From Alteripontixanthobacter sp. (GTDB lineage Bacteria > Pseudomonadota > Alphaproteobacteria > Sphingomonadales > Sphingomonadaceae), in NCBI GenBank assembly GCA_039968605.1, contig JBDVPM010000008.1:496001-560000 (forward strand): a stretch of DNA of 64,000 bases. The letters run 5' to 3'. Made by a program: the position numbers and the translations under genes. Shown here in pieces: positions 36,076 to 43,680 of the stretch. The notes beneath the pieces were generated by a model. It was not told the DNA's origin. It saw only the letters and a list, made by a program, of their open reading frames with translations, and did no database searches. Position 1 is the stretch's first letter, and each line of letters opens with the position of its first letter.

Positions 36076-37710
36076 ATGAGTGACAGACAGTTTCGGATCA
36101 GCCGCCGGTTGGCCATGGGATCAACTCTGGCCGCGGGTGCTGCGTTTGCCTTGCCGGGTTGCAGTGAAACGTTATCTACCATGCCAACCGATGGTGCGGC
36201 TGCTGCAACCTGGACCCGCAGCAGTGTGACTTCGGCGGAGGGCAAGGCTCAGCTGGCCACTTACAAACTGGCAATTGAGAAAATGCTCGCACTGCCGCCA
36301 TCCGATCCGCGCAATTGGTATCGTCAGGCGATCCTGCATCTGATCGACTGCCCTCATGGCAATTGGTGGTTCTTCAACTGGCATCGGCCATTTATCGGAT
36401 ATTTCGAGGAGATTTGCCGCGAACTGACAGGTGATGATACTTTCGCGCTTCCATATTGGGACTGGACCGCCGATCCATCTTTACCCGGCGAGTTCTGGGG
36501 CGCGGATAAGCAGCCGAACTATCTCGATCCGGGAAGTTCTTACTTCTATCAGAACAAGACCGACTTCATGGCCGGTCTCAGCGGCGCTATCGATGCGTTT
36601 TGGGCTGGGTTGACACCGTTGCAGAAGGCCAAGCTCGCCAAGCGGCATGGAGCGACGACTCTCGCGGATCTCAAAGCTGCGGTGAAAGGCTCCTATGCAG
36701 GAGGGGCCAACGCTCGCGGCGCTCTCGCGCAGACAGGAAAGCTGAACTCAGTGGCCACCAAAGCAGTGGCCTTGTCGGTGTTGCAAACCGGGCTTGCGGC
36801 AACAGACTTTGACCAACCGAACCCGCCGCCACTGCCAAGCGACAAGATCTTCAATTCGCCGATTACCGCCGATCACAGCAAAGTGAAGGGCTTCGAAGTG
36901 ATTGAAGGGCAGCCGCACAACAACGTGCATGACAGCATTGGCGGATTGATGGCGCGCTTCCTTTCGCCGGTTGATCCGATCTTCTGGCTGCACCACGCGA
37001 ATATTGACCGGATATGGACAGTCTGGGATAAAATCCAGCAAGCAGCTGGCCGCTCTGATAAGCCATCGTCCGGCGTGGCCGCGCAATATTACCGCGAGGA
37101 ATATCTCTTCTTTGTCAACGGCAAAGGAGCACCGGTCGCGCGCAAGATCACCGCGTCTGACTATATGAGCACTGCCAGCTTCGACTATGCCTATGCCGGT
37201 GGCTCGCAAGTTGCCGGCCCAACACAGGAGGCGGCCGTGCCCGGAGTTGAGCCCTACACAATCGAAGCCGAAATTCAGAAGCAGGAATTCAGCGTTGCTG
37301 ATCCCGCGACCGCTAATGTAGCGCCGCAAGACGGATCTGAACTGGCGCTCAATGCGCTCGCTGATGCAGACCTTGACGGGATTGCGCGGATCAATTTCAC
37401 ACCCATTGAGCAGGGCAATTATCGCTACAATTTCTACCTGAGCCCTGCTGGTGCGAGCCCGGATCTCGACATCGATGGGAAGGACTATGTTGGGACTTTC
37501 GTATTCTTTGGCACGCCGCATATGATCCAGGAAACGCCAATCACGATATCATTAAAAGCGTGGCTGGCGGACAATCAGGAGCGTGTCGGTGAAGACCTCA
37601 CTGTGCATTTCAATGCCGAACCTACTGAGGCGAATGAGAGCCTTGCAGCCAATGAAACCGGCGCAAGCAGGCCGGGACGTCTAAATTCGGTCGCGCTGTA
37701 TATCTATTGA
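36076..37710 (+). CDS. Tat-exported tyrosinase (type 3 copper protein), probable lipoprotein
   Basis: Tyrosinase-family enzyme of 544 residues. The N-terminus is a twin-arginine signal (ISRRLAMGSTLAAG) ending in LPGC, a lipobox-like site at Cys29. The CuA site has H88, H94 and H103 (LHLIDCPHGNWWFFNWHRPF, with Cys92 nearby). The CuB site has H281, H285 and H306/H307 (HNNVHDSIGG; FWLHHANIDRIW). Both copper sites are therefore complete, and the enzyme could hydroxylate or oxidise phenols, including protein tyrosines. Residues 400-544 form a C-terminal beta domain that in other tyrosinases can cover the active site. It is last in the block, 30 bases after the giant ORF, behind AAGGGGAA. Confidence 0.93.
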   Translation: MSDRQFRISRRLAMGSTLAAGAAFALPGCSETLSTMPTDGAAAATWTRSSVTSAEGKAQLATYKLAIEKMLALPPSDPRNWYRQAILHLIDCPHGNWWFFNWHRPFIGYFEEICRELTGDDTFALPYWDWTADPSLPGEFWGADKQPNYLDPGSSYFYQNKTDFMAGLSGAIDAFWAGLTPLQKAKLAKRHGATTLADLKAAVKGSYAGGANARGALAQTGKLNSVATKAVALSVLQTGLAATDFDQPNPPPLPSDKIFNSPITADHSKVKGFEVIEGQPHNNVHDSIGGLMARFLSPVDPIFWLHHANIDRIWTVWDKIQQAAGRSDKPSSGVAAQYYREEYLFFVNGKGAPVARKITASDYMSTASFDYAYAGGSQVAGPTQEAAVPGVEPYTIEAEIQKQEFSVADPATANVAPQDGSELALNALADADLDGIARINFTPIEQGNYRYNFYLSPAGASPDLDIDGKDYVGTFVFFGTPHMIQETPITISLKAWLADNQERVGEDLTVHFNAEPTEANESLAANETGASRPGRLNSVALYIY

Positions 37711-37739
37711 ACGAACAGTCCGCTGTTTAGGAGTGTGTG

Positions 37740-37757
37740 GTTGTTGTCAGACTGACG
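37740..37757 (+). repeat. extra IS6-type terminal-repeat remnant
   Basis: The sequence GTTGTTGTCAGACTGACG resembles the left end of IS copy 1 (GGTCTTGTCAGACTAAC). It lies 49 bases outside the true left end of copy 2. It suggests an earlier or deleted IS end. The remainder of the gap 37711-37788 shows nothing else. Confidence 0.35.
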
Positions 37758-37788
37758 TGACAGGCTAGGTTAGCGGCTGCCAACCAGC

Positions 37789-38628
37789 GGCACTGTCAGA
37801 GCAAATGCACCTAATTGAGGGCTGAGGCATTTGGGGTAGGGCAGGGAATGCCTAGACCCCGCAAACCAGCCAGTCCGTTTCGCTATTTCAACTCGTCACC
37901 TGAAGTGATCCGACTGGTTGTGATGATGGATGAGCGTTTTCCGCTGAGTTTGCGTAACGTTGAAGACCTGCTGGCAGAGCGCGGTATCGACATCTGCCAC
38001 GAGACGGTGCGGCACTGGTGGAACCGGTTCGGCCCGCTGTTTGCAGCCGATGTGCAGCGCCAGCGACTGAGCCGGATGCGAGGCTTTCGCCAATGGAAGT
38101 GGCACCTCGACGAGGTCGATGTAAAAATCAACGGAGAGCTGCATTACCTGTGGCGCGCGGTCGACCAAGAGGGTGAGATCCTTGAGAGTTACGTTACTAA
38201 GACCAGAGATAAGAAAGCGGCTTTGCGCTTCATGCGAAAAGCTCTAAAGCGGCACGGACCGATGGAGAGGATAGTCACCGACGGGTTAAAATCATACCCT
38301 GCTTCAATGCGGGATCTTGGCATAATTGATCGTCAGGAAATGGGGCGGTGGAAGAACAATCAGGTAGAGAACAGCCACCTGCCGTTCCGGCGAAGAGAGC
38401 GAGCTATGCTTAGGTTTCGACAGATGAAATCGCCACAGAAGTTCGCCTCGGCCCATGCCAACGTCCACAACCACTTCAATGCCCAACGTCACTTAGTCGA
38501 TAGAGAAACCTACAAGACCTCCCGCTCAGCCGCTCTGGCTGAGTGGCAAAATCTCATGGCCTGAACTCAAATCAGATAAGGGATAGCTGCGCCGGTCAGA
38601 GACAAGTTGCGATTAGACTGACAGCACC
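37789..38628 (+). mobile_element. IS6-family insertion sequence, copy 2 (intact)
   Basis: An 840-bp element with left end GGCACTGTCAGAGCAAATGC (from 37789) and right end, read on the other strand, GGTGCTGTCAGTCTAATCGC (from 38628). It is parallel to copy 1. No 8-bp target duplication is apparent (flanks caaccagc and gccattaa). The single gene inside is intact. Confidence 0.88.
37848..38564 (+). CDS. IS6-family transposase
   Basis: DDE transposase of 238 residues, of normal length. An N-terminal helix-turn-helix region (FPLSLRNVEDLLAERGIDIC, HETVRHWWNRFGP) is followed by the catalytic triad: Asp in WHLDEVDVKINGE, Asp in IVTDGLKSYP and Glu in NNQVENSHLPFRRRERAM. It catalyses replicative cointegrate formation. 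ATG 37848 (MPRPRKPASPF) follows AGGGCAGGGA. It is closely related to the frameshifted copy at 19708-20423, and may be able to mobilise both. Confidence 0.95.
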   Translation: MPRPRKPASPFRYFNSSPEVIRLVVMMDERFPLSLRNVEDLLAERGIDICHETVRHWWNRFGPLFAADVQRQRLSRMRGFRQWKWHLDEVDVKINGELHYLWRAVDQEGEILESYVTKTRDKKAALRFMRKALKRHGPMERIVTDGLKSYPASMRDLGIIDRQEMGRWKNNQVENSHLPFRRRERAMLRFRQMKSPQKFASAHANVHNHFNAQRHLVDRETYKTSRSAALAEWQNLMA

Positions 38629-38764
38629 GCCATTAACCCCCACGCTAGTCTCTGCTTGTGCGCCCTGCGCTGAATCTCGCGGAACGGGCGGGTTTGCGCG
38701 CGCCATTCCGTAACGAGCGCATCATTGCGGCGGTATCTTCTGTGCGAACAGAGCGGTTTTGTCC

Positions 38765-38826
38765 GGCCCGTCTCTAGCGGGATGAAGATCGGTTGGGTTT
38801 GCCTGTTAAGCAGGGAAGAACAGGGA
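38765..38826. repeat. second copy of the island-end motif
   Basis: This stretch matches 16968-17030 in arrangement (GTCTCT, ATCGGTTG, CTGTT, CAGGGAAGAACAGGG), and lies where the recombinase B coding region breaks off. The two copies mark corresponding ends of two related integrated elements. Confidence 0.5.
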
Positions 38827-39987
38827 TGTTAAGTAGCCCGCGCGCCGACATATGGACCGAGCGCAAGATCGCGAACGGATCGGAAGCCTTCGGTACCCAG
38901 CGCTGGATCGCGTCGCCGATAACCCGCTCATTCTCCAGAGCCGACAGGCGTTGAAGCGTTACCTCGTCGGCCGGTCTGGTTCCCTGCTGAAGTGATGCCG
39001 AAACATAAGAACGATACAACTTGCCCCACTTGCCGCGTGAGGTGGTCGGAATCATTGGTTCGTCCGCCGCATCGAATAACTTGTCCATCAGCGGAGCGGC
39101 GATCTTACGTCGCCTGGCCTTCGCGCGATGGCGCCGTGCATTGCTATCGAGATGCTTCTGAACCTGGTCGAACAACTCTTGGTCGATGATCGCATCGTGA
39201 CCGCCTCTGTGAATTTGAACTTGATCCTTGTGAGCGATCTAACCGGGGTAAAGGCGATTGCGCAGAAGGTGGAATAGCGCCCTGCGGCTAAAAGGCTTGC
39301 CTCCCATGATCTTGCCTTTCTCGGTTATCCATCGCTTCGAACAAATTCTCCGATCGGCGAGATTGCGCTGCAGCGCATGGACCGAGCCAAGCTCGAGATA
39401 TTGCACGAACATCTCGCGGACAATTTTGGCTTCGGCCTCTTTCACCCTCAGGATACGCTTAACATCGTCAGGCTTGTCGTGACCGAGTGGCGGATTGCCG
39501 CCCATCCACATGCCCTTAGCCTTTGATGCTGCAATTTTGTCGCGGATCCGATCGCCAGTAACTTCGCGCTCGAACTGGACGAAAGACAGCAGCACGTTGA
39601 GCATCAGCTTGCCCATCGATCTTGTGATGTTGAACGACTGGGTCGCTGAGACGAAGCTGCATTCCGCAGCATCGAAGATTTGAACAATGCGCGCGAAGTC
39701 GGCAAGGCTGCGGGTAAGCCGGTCCCCTAGCGGACAACCACAATATCGACCCGTCCGACTTCAATGTCGGCGAGCAGCGCCTTCAACCAAGGGCGCTTCG
39801 TATTGCCGCCCGAGAACCCACCATCGTCGTAGCGATCCGGCAGTGTCTCCCAGCCGTCGCTGGCTTGGCTCAATACATACGCTTCGCAAGCTTCACGCTG
39901 GGCATCAAGACTGTTGACCGACTGCTCGAGACCTTCTTCCGAGCTTTTGCGAGTGTAGATCGCGCAGCGTTTGGTAGCGCTGGCCAT
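38774..39987 (-). pseudogene. large serine recombinase, disrupted (island integrase B)
   Basis: Second recombinase remnant of the same family. The N-terminus (CAIYTRKSSEEGLEQSVNSL) is followed after VVVR by a TAG and a frameshift near 39725, after which DRLTRSLADFARIVQIFD continues in another frame. The recombinase domain follows (MGKLMLNVLLSFVQFEREVT), then a TAG at 39239 interrupts RLYPG/IAHKDQ. The C-terminal segment ends about 150 residues short of copy A, in the CAGGGAAGAACAGGG motif region. It is non-functional. An adjoining DUF2924 gene is absent. Confidence 0.85.
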
Positions 39988-40118
39988 CAGCTATCTCGCA
40001 AATGACCGCGAAGAGTGGACGTTCAACGCTCTCTAGCATGAGATTGAGAGGGTACGGACCGTTCCACTTGTAGTGTTTGTTCAATGCGCCAATTCGCAGT
40101 ACTCAATTGCACGGCCTG

Positions 40119-40259
40119 TTACTTCTCGCGACCTGATTTCATATGCTCCAGGCCCTGAACGATCCCTGTTTTCTGAGATGGATTCGAGGCGTTGGTTTTC
40201 ACCTTTTCGGCCTTGGGTTTGCGAATTTCACGGTTTGATTTCTTCTGCGACTTTGCCAT
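40119..40259 (-). CDS. 46-residue basic protein
   Basis: A short gene with ATG 40259 and AAAGGA seven bases upstream. The product is very Lys/Arg-rich (MAKSQKKSNREIRKPKAEKV, then SNPSQKTGIV) and ends HMKSGREK. Similar tiny basic proteins of this kind are common hypothetical genes in sphingomonads, and may bind nucleic acid; that is from memory and not proven. It lies downstream of the glycosyltransferase gene on the same strand. Confidence 0.7.
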   Translation of the reverse strand: MAKSQKKSNREIRKPKAEKVKTNASNPSQKTGIVQGLEHMKSGREK

Positions 40260-40282
40260 TGTTTTTCCTTTCAGGGGTTAAT

Positions 40283-41194
40283 TTACGCGGCAATCACTTC
40301 CGTCACGTCCGACGGTAAAGGTATTCTCGGCTGCGTTGCCGAAACGCAGTATTTGTCACCCGCCGGCGATGCCAGGTGGCTTTCGAGTAACGTAAGGATT
40401 TCCGTCTTGAACTCGGCATCAAATTTGCGCGCAAAAAGATCGTTGCTGCGCTGCAATTGTGCAAAATCGTTTTTATCGTAATTACGTGGGCGCAGCTTGA
40501 TGTCGCCATCAGGAACCCAGTCGATCATCCGCAGGTCGTCGTTCATGACAATTCCGTGATCGACGCTGTTCATCATCACCGTCTGGAAGAACGCCTCGTC
40601 TGCGATAAAGCTATTGCGGTAGAATGCCTTGAACCGCTCCGATCGAGGATCGTGGCAGACATATTCGCAAAAGCTGCGGGTAACTGCCTTCCACTGGGTG
40701 CCGATGAACGGCGTATCACCGGCCATGAAAGGGCGCGCAACGCCAGTCGCGGTCATCTTCCCATGCTCCTCTATGAACATGTGGCTGATACGGTTCATGG
40801 TATCGGGCCGCTCTTTCGCCTGATCGAGCGCGCGGATAAACTGTTTGCCAGGATTGTCGGCGAAAAACTGTCGGATATAATTTTGGCTCTTGAGCGGAAA
40901 ATCCTGTCCGGAAAGGTTGATGTAATGGCTCCAACGGCTGTCCATTTCGAGCAAGCGGGTCATCCCTCTCAGCTCTGCCTCGACTAGGCTGTAACCGCCC
41001 CAAAGTGCATCCCGAGATTCGAGTAGCTCCGCCCCCTGATAGGGTTCGAGGAATGCCGAAATCTCCTGTTCAAGCCCTTCGCCAGAGCTTTTGTCGACAT
41101 GGATAACATATTGGTTGCCCGGAAGATAAATCGCTTTGAAAAGACGTTTAAATTGTGCCGGGTAACGGTGCACCAAAAGGAAATATGCGATCAT
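40283..41194 (-). CDS. core-2/I-branching-type glycosyltransferase (GT14-like)
   Basis: Protein of 303 residues resembling the beta-1,6-N-acetylglucosaminyltransferase family (GT14). It opens with AYFLLVHRYPAQFKRLFKAI and IHVDKSS, has the characteristic RDALWGGYSLVEAELRGM, then WSHYINLSGQDFPLKS and FIADEAFFQTVMMNS. No membrane anchor or signal is seen, so it probably acts on the cytoplasmic side in glycan or capsule assembly. The donor and acceptor cannot be told from sequence. It is followed on its strand by the 46-aa gene. Confidence 0.88.
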   Translation of the reverse strand: MIAYFLLVHRYPAQFKRLFKAIYLPGNQYVIHVDKSSGEGLEQEISAFLEPYQGAELLESRDALWGGYSLVEAELRGMTRLLEMDSRWSHYINLSGQDFPLKSQNYIRQFFADNPGKQFIRALDQAKERPDTMNRISHMFIEEHGKMTATGVARPFMAGDTPFIGTQWKAVTRSFCEYVCHDPRSERFKAFYRNSFIADEAFFQTVMMNSVDHGIVMNDDLRMIDWVPDGDIKLRPRNYDKNDFAQLQRSNDLFARKFDAEFKTEILTLLESHLASPAGDKYCVSATQPRIPLPSDVTEVIAA

Positions 41195-41700
41195 TGCGCA
41201 GATCCATCAGATCGCGTGTGCCTGGCTGTCGAAACCCCCGGGACAAAGCGACTGTGTTTCCTGTCTCAGGAAAGCCAACCAAAAGAATTTCGATTGTGAA
41301 GAGACACCGCCAGACAGAGCTGCGATCAATCGGTCGCAACGGCGTAACTATGAAGTGGTGCGCCAGCCCATCGTTACAAGTCATAAAGGCAAATTTAGCT
41401 TGTAAACCTATCACTGCCGATTTGCGTTTTCCCCCTATCAGATCCATGGAAATAGCTTACAAAATAACCAAGCGTTCTACGTTCTACGCCTAAAGTCGTC
41501 AGGTCCTATCAGACTAACCATAATCCGCTCTGCGGCGGGCCTGCTTGCGTGTTTCGAACTACACACTTCCGGACAACCGGATGCGCGAGACAAGCCTTAG
41601 GCCAGTGACTCTATTCCAACGCGGTGCCTCGCTCGAGAAGTGCATCGCCGAGCCGCAATCGATAGCAATCCCCGGCATTGTGGGTTAGTGGTGAACCGAC
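41195..41700. other. gene-free gap with a solo IS6-like end
   Basis: No convincing gene. GGTCCTATCAGACTAAC at 41502-41518 matches 15 of 17 bases of the left end of IS copy 1 and looks like a leftover terminal repeat. A reverse frame (41447-41148) contains a P-loop-like LLVGFPETGNT but has no other support. Promoters of the two flanking divergent genes should lie here. Confidence 0.4.
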
Positions 41701-42498
41701 ATGACACCTAACATCGAAATCGAAGCGAGCAGACAAGGAAGCGGATCAAAGCTCTTGCTGGTTCATGGGCTGGGGGGAAGTGGCGAGACTTGGTCACCGA
41801 TTGTCCCGCTTTTGGCCGGACGAAGGGAAATCCTCACCATCGACTTGCCCGGACACGGCGGCACGGCAGCGCGTGCCGACAGCGGAACCTTCGCTGGTCT
41901 GGCCGACGACTTGCAAGACTATATTGAGCAAAACGCACTCAGAGATGTCGACGTTGTGGGTTTTTCACTAGGCGGGCGGCTGGTGCTCGAAATGGCGCGG
42001 CGCGGCTGTGTCGGAAATGTCGTGGCCCTAAACCCCGGCGGCTTCTGGCGCGGTTGGGAGCGGACATATTTCAAGTGGACACTGACCGCTTCGCAAAAAC
42101 TCTTGAGCGGACTGAAGGGCCAACTGGGAATGCTAAGCGGATCGTCGATTTCGCGAACGGCATTGCTTGCTCAGCTATCGGCCCGGCCTTGGGCGCTCGA
42201 TCGGGCTATGGTCGAAAAGGAACTCATAACGTTCGCCGAGACACCTACTGTTGTTCCCTTGATCAAGGATTTGGCGAGCACCCCCGCGCAGTCAGGACCA
42301 GCGTCACAGCAAGCTGGCCGCGTAACAATAGTCTGGGGTGAAAAGGATCGGTTGTGTCCTCCACGCCAAGCGCCGCGCGCCCGTGCCGCATTTCCTCAAG
42401 CTGCGTTCCACTGCATCACTGGTAGCGGTCATTATTCAATCTGGGACAGGCCCAGCGATGTCGCGGACATCATACTCGAGAGTACGGGACTGAACTAA
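41701..42498 (+). CDS. alpha/beta-fold hydrolase
   Basis: Hydrolase of 265 residues with the oxyanion segment LLVHGLGGSGETW, DLPGHGGT, the nucleophile elbow GFSLGG (Ser), the acid in WGEKDRLCPP and the catalytic His in GSGHYSIWDRP. There is no signal peptide, so it is cytoplasmic. The substrate is unknown; the family includes esterases, C-C hydrolases and lipases. It stands alone between the gap and the LytTR gene. Confidence 0.9.
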   Translation: MTPNIEIEASRQGSGSKLLLVHGLGGSGETWSPIVPLLAGRREILTIDLPGHGGTAARADSGTFAGLADDLQDYIEQNALRDVDVVGFSLGGRLVLEMARRGCVGNVVALNPGGFWRGWERTYFKWTLTASQKLLSGLKGQLGMLSGSSISRTALLAQLSARPWALDRAMVEKELITFAETPTVVPLIKDLASTPAQSGPASQQAGRVTIVWGEKDRLCPPRQAPRARAAFPQAAFHCITGSGHYSIWDRPSDVADIILESTGLN

Positions 42499-42767
42499 GA
42501 CCGCTCGTGGGCCGGAAATAAGCAGACCGCTGTCGGATCGCGGTGTCGCGCAAGCTGACACAGATGACGAGCTCGCCAGTTCGGTCGGCTACGTGTCGGC
42601 TCGATCAAAGCAGAAGTGCGGCCACAAGCGCCGAGGACCATCGGATGAGTTCGGCGATCCGTCCTTATCTTGCGGCATACGCCTTGAATAACGCATCCGT
42701 AGAGCTCGCGATCCATCGTGATCACGCGCGCGTTTACCGTTGCGCACGCTAGGGCTATCGTGCCGTC

Positions 42768-43580
42768 ATGCCGATAAGGTTCGACATCCTTCGCGATCCG
42801 GTTCGCGTGCTTCCGTTCGTAGGCGCAGTGCTATTGTTCGCAGGCTATTGGGCGATATTCTACCTCACTACGGAAGACGGCTTCACAAGGGCGGCGATCG
42901 CGGCCGCCAATAACACGCTCCCTGCAATCGGGCTGGCTTGGCTGACCCATCTTGTGCTTGATCGCTATGTGTGGACGGCAAATCCGTCCGTGGGGCTGGG
43001 GCTTCAGGTTCCTCTGGCGGTGCTGTTCGCCTTGGTGTGGTACGTCGCTATTCTGGTGCTGCGCGAACTTCGGGGAGACTGGTTGACGGAAGGGTTCGCC
43101 ATCCGCCCCTTCGTTCCCATCGCCTTCGCCTGGCAGATGTTTCAGGGGATTACCTTCTATGCGCTGACGGCACTGGCCAGCCTGTCGATCTCGCTCAGCC
43201 GCCGATTGCGCAGCGCCGAAGAGCAGACGACAATTGGAGAGCAGGTTACCGAACGAGCTTCTATGCTGCTAATCGCGACCGGAGATGGAGCTGAAACTGT
43301 GGCAATACAGGCGATCAGCACGATATCGGGTGCAGGCGACTATACCGAAGTGCGCCTCCCGGGCCGCGCAATCTATTCCACTACCACGCTAGCCGAGTTT
43401 GAAACTCGGTTGCCGCAGGATCGCTTCTTCCGCGCCCATCGGTCCCATCTTGTCAACATGGACGCGGTGGAACGTAGCGAGCCAGCAGGCAATGGGCGCA
43501 CGACACTGCATTTGGCGGATGGGCGGACCATCACCTCAAGTCGGGCGGGAACGCGGCTGTTACGGGAACTGGCCCTCTGA
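42768..43580 (+). CDS. membrane-bound LytTR-family transcriptional regulator
   Basis: Protein of 270 residues. Four hydrophobic segments in the first 145 residues (PFVGAVLLFAGYWAIFYL; AIGLAWLTHLVLDRY; LAVLFALVWYVAILVL; ITFYALTALASLSISLS) are followed by a linker and a C-terminal LytTR DNA-binding domain (ISTISGAGDYTEVRLPGRAI, FFRAHRSHLVNMDAVERSEP). Membrane-tethered LytTR regulators are common in sphingomonads and sense unknown signals. The amidohydrolase gene begins 100 bases downstream on the same strand and could be a target or partner. Confidence 0.9.
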   Translation: MPIRFDILRDPVRVLPFVGAVLLFAGYWAIFYLTTEDGFTRAAIAAANNTLPAIGLAWLTHLVLDRYVWTANPSVGLGLQVPLAVLFALVWYVAILVLRELRGDWLTEGFAIRPFVPIAFAWQMFQGITFYALTALASLSISLSRRLRSAEEQTTIGEQVTERASMLLIATGDGAETVAIQAISTISGAGDYTEVRLPGRAIYSTTTLAEFETRLPQDRFFRAHRSHLVNMDAVERSEPAGNGRTTLHLADGRTITSSRAGTRLLRELAL

Positions 43581-43680
43581 GCTTTGTTGATTTACCGGCG
43601 ATAAGTGTCCGTTCGCCGAAAACCGGCCGGTATTAGGCCGGTTTACTCCACAACCGCTCCACCGAACCGGAGCCGACTTT

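Larger units (their letters stand above)
19648..38628 (+). mobile_element. composite-transposon-like unit: two direct IS6 copies around a 17-kb operon
   Basis: Two 840-bp IS6-family copies in the same orientation bracket bases 20488-37788, which hold only the five same-strand genes from the phosphoesterase to the tyrosinase. Direct flanking copies are the normal product of IS6/IS26-type replicative transposition (pseudo-compound transposon). Outside lie two broken serine recombinases of one family. The segment appears less GC-rich than the core genome by inspection. Whether it moved as a unit is inference. Confidence 0.55.

Noticed and set aside
16810-41000. direct repeat of the tRNA-Ser 3' end as attR
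   Set aside because: I looked for GGTTCGAATCCCACC-type sequence through the island and past it and found none; the far boundary stays undefined.
41148-41447. 99-codon reverse frame with P-loop-like LLVGFPETGNT
   Set aside because: It overlaps the start of the glycosyltransferase, has no start signal, and nothing else in it resembles a sulfotransferase or kinase; at most a fragment.
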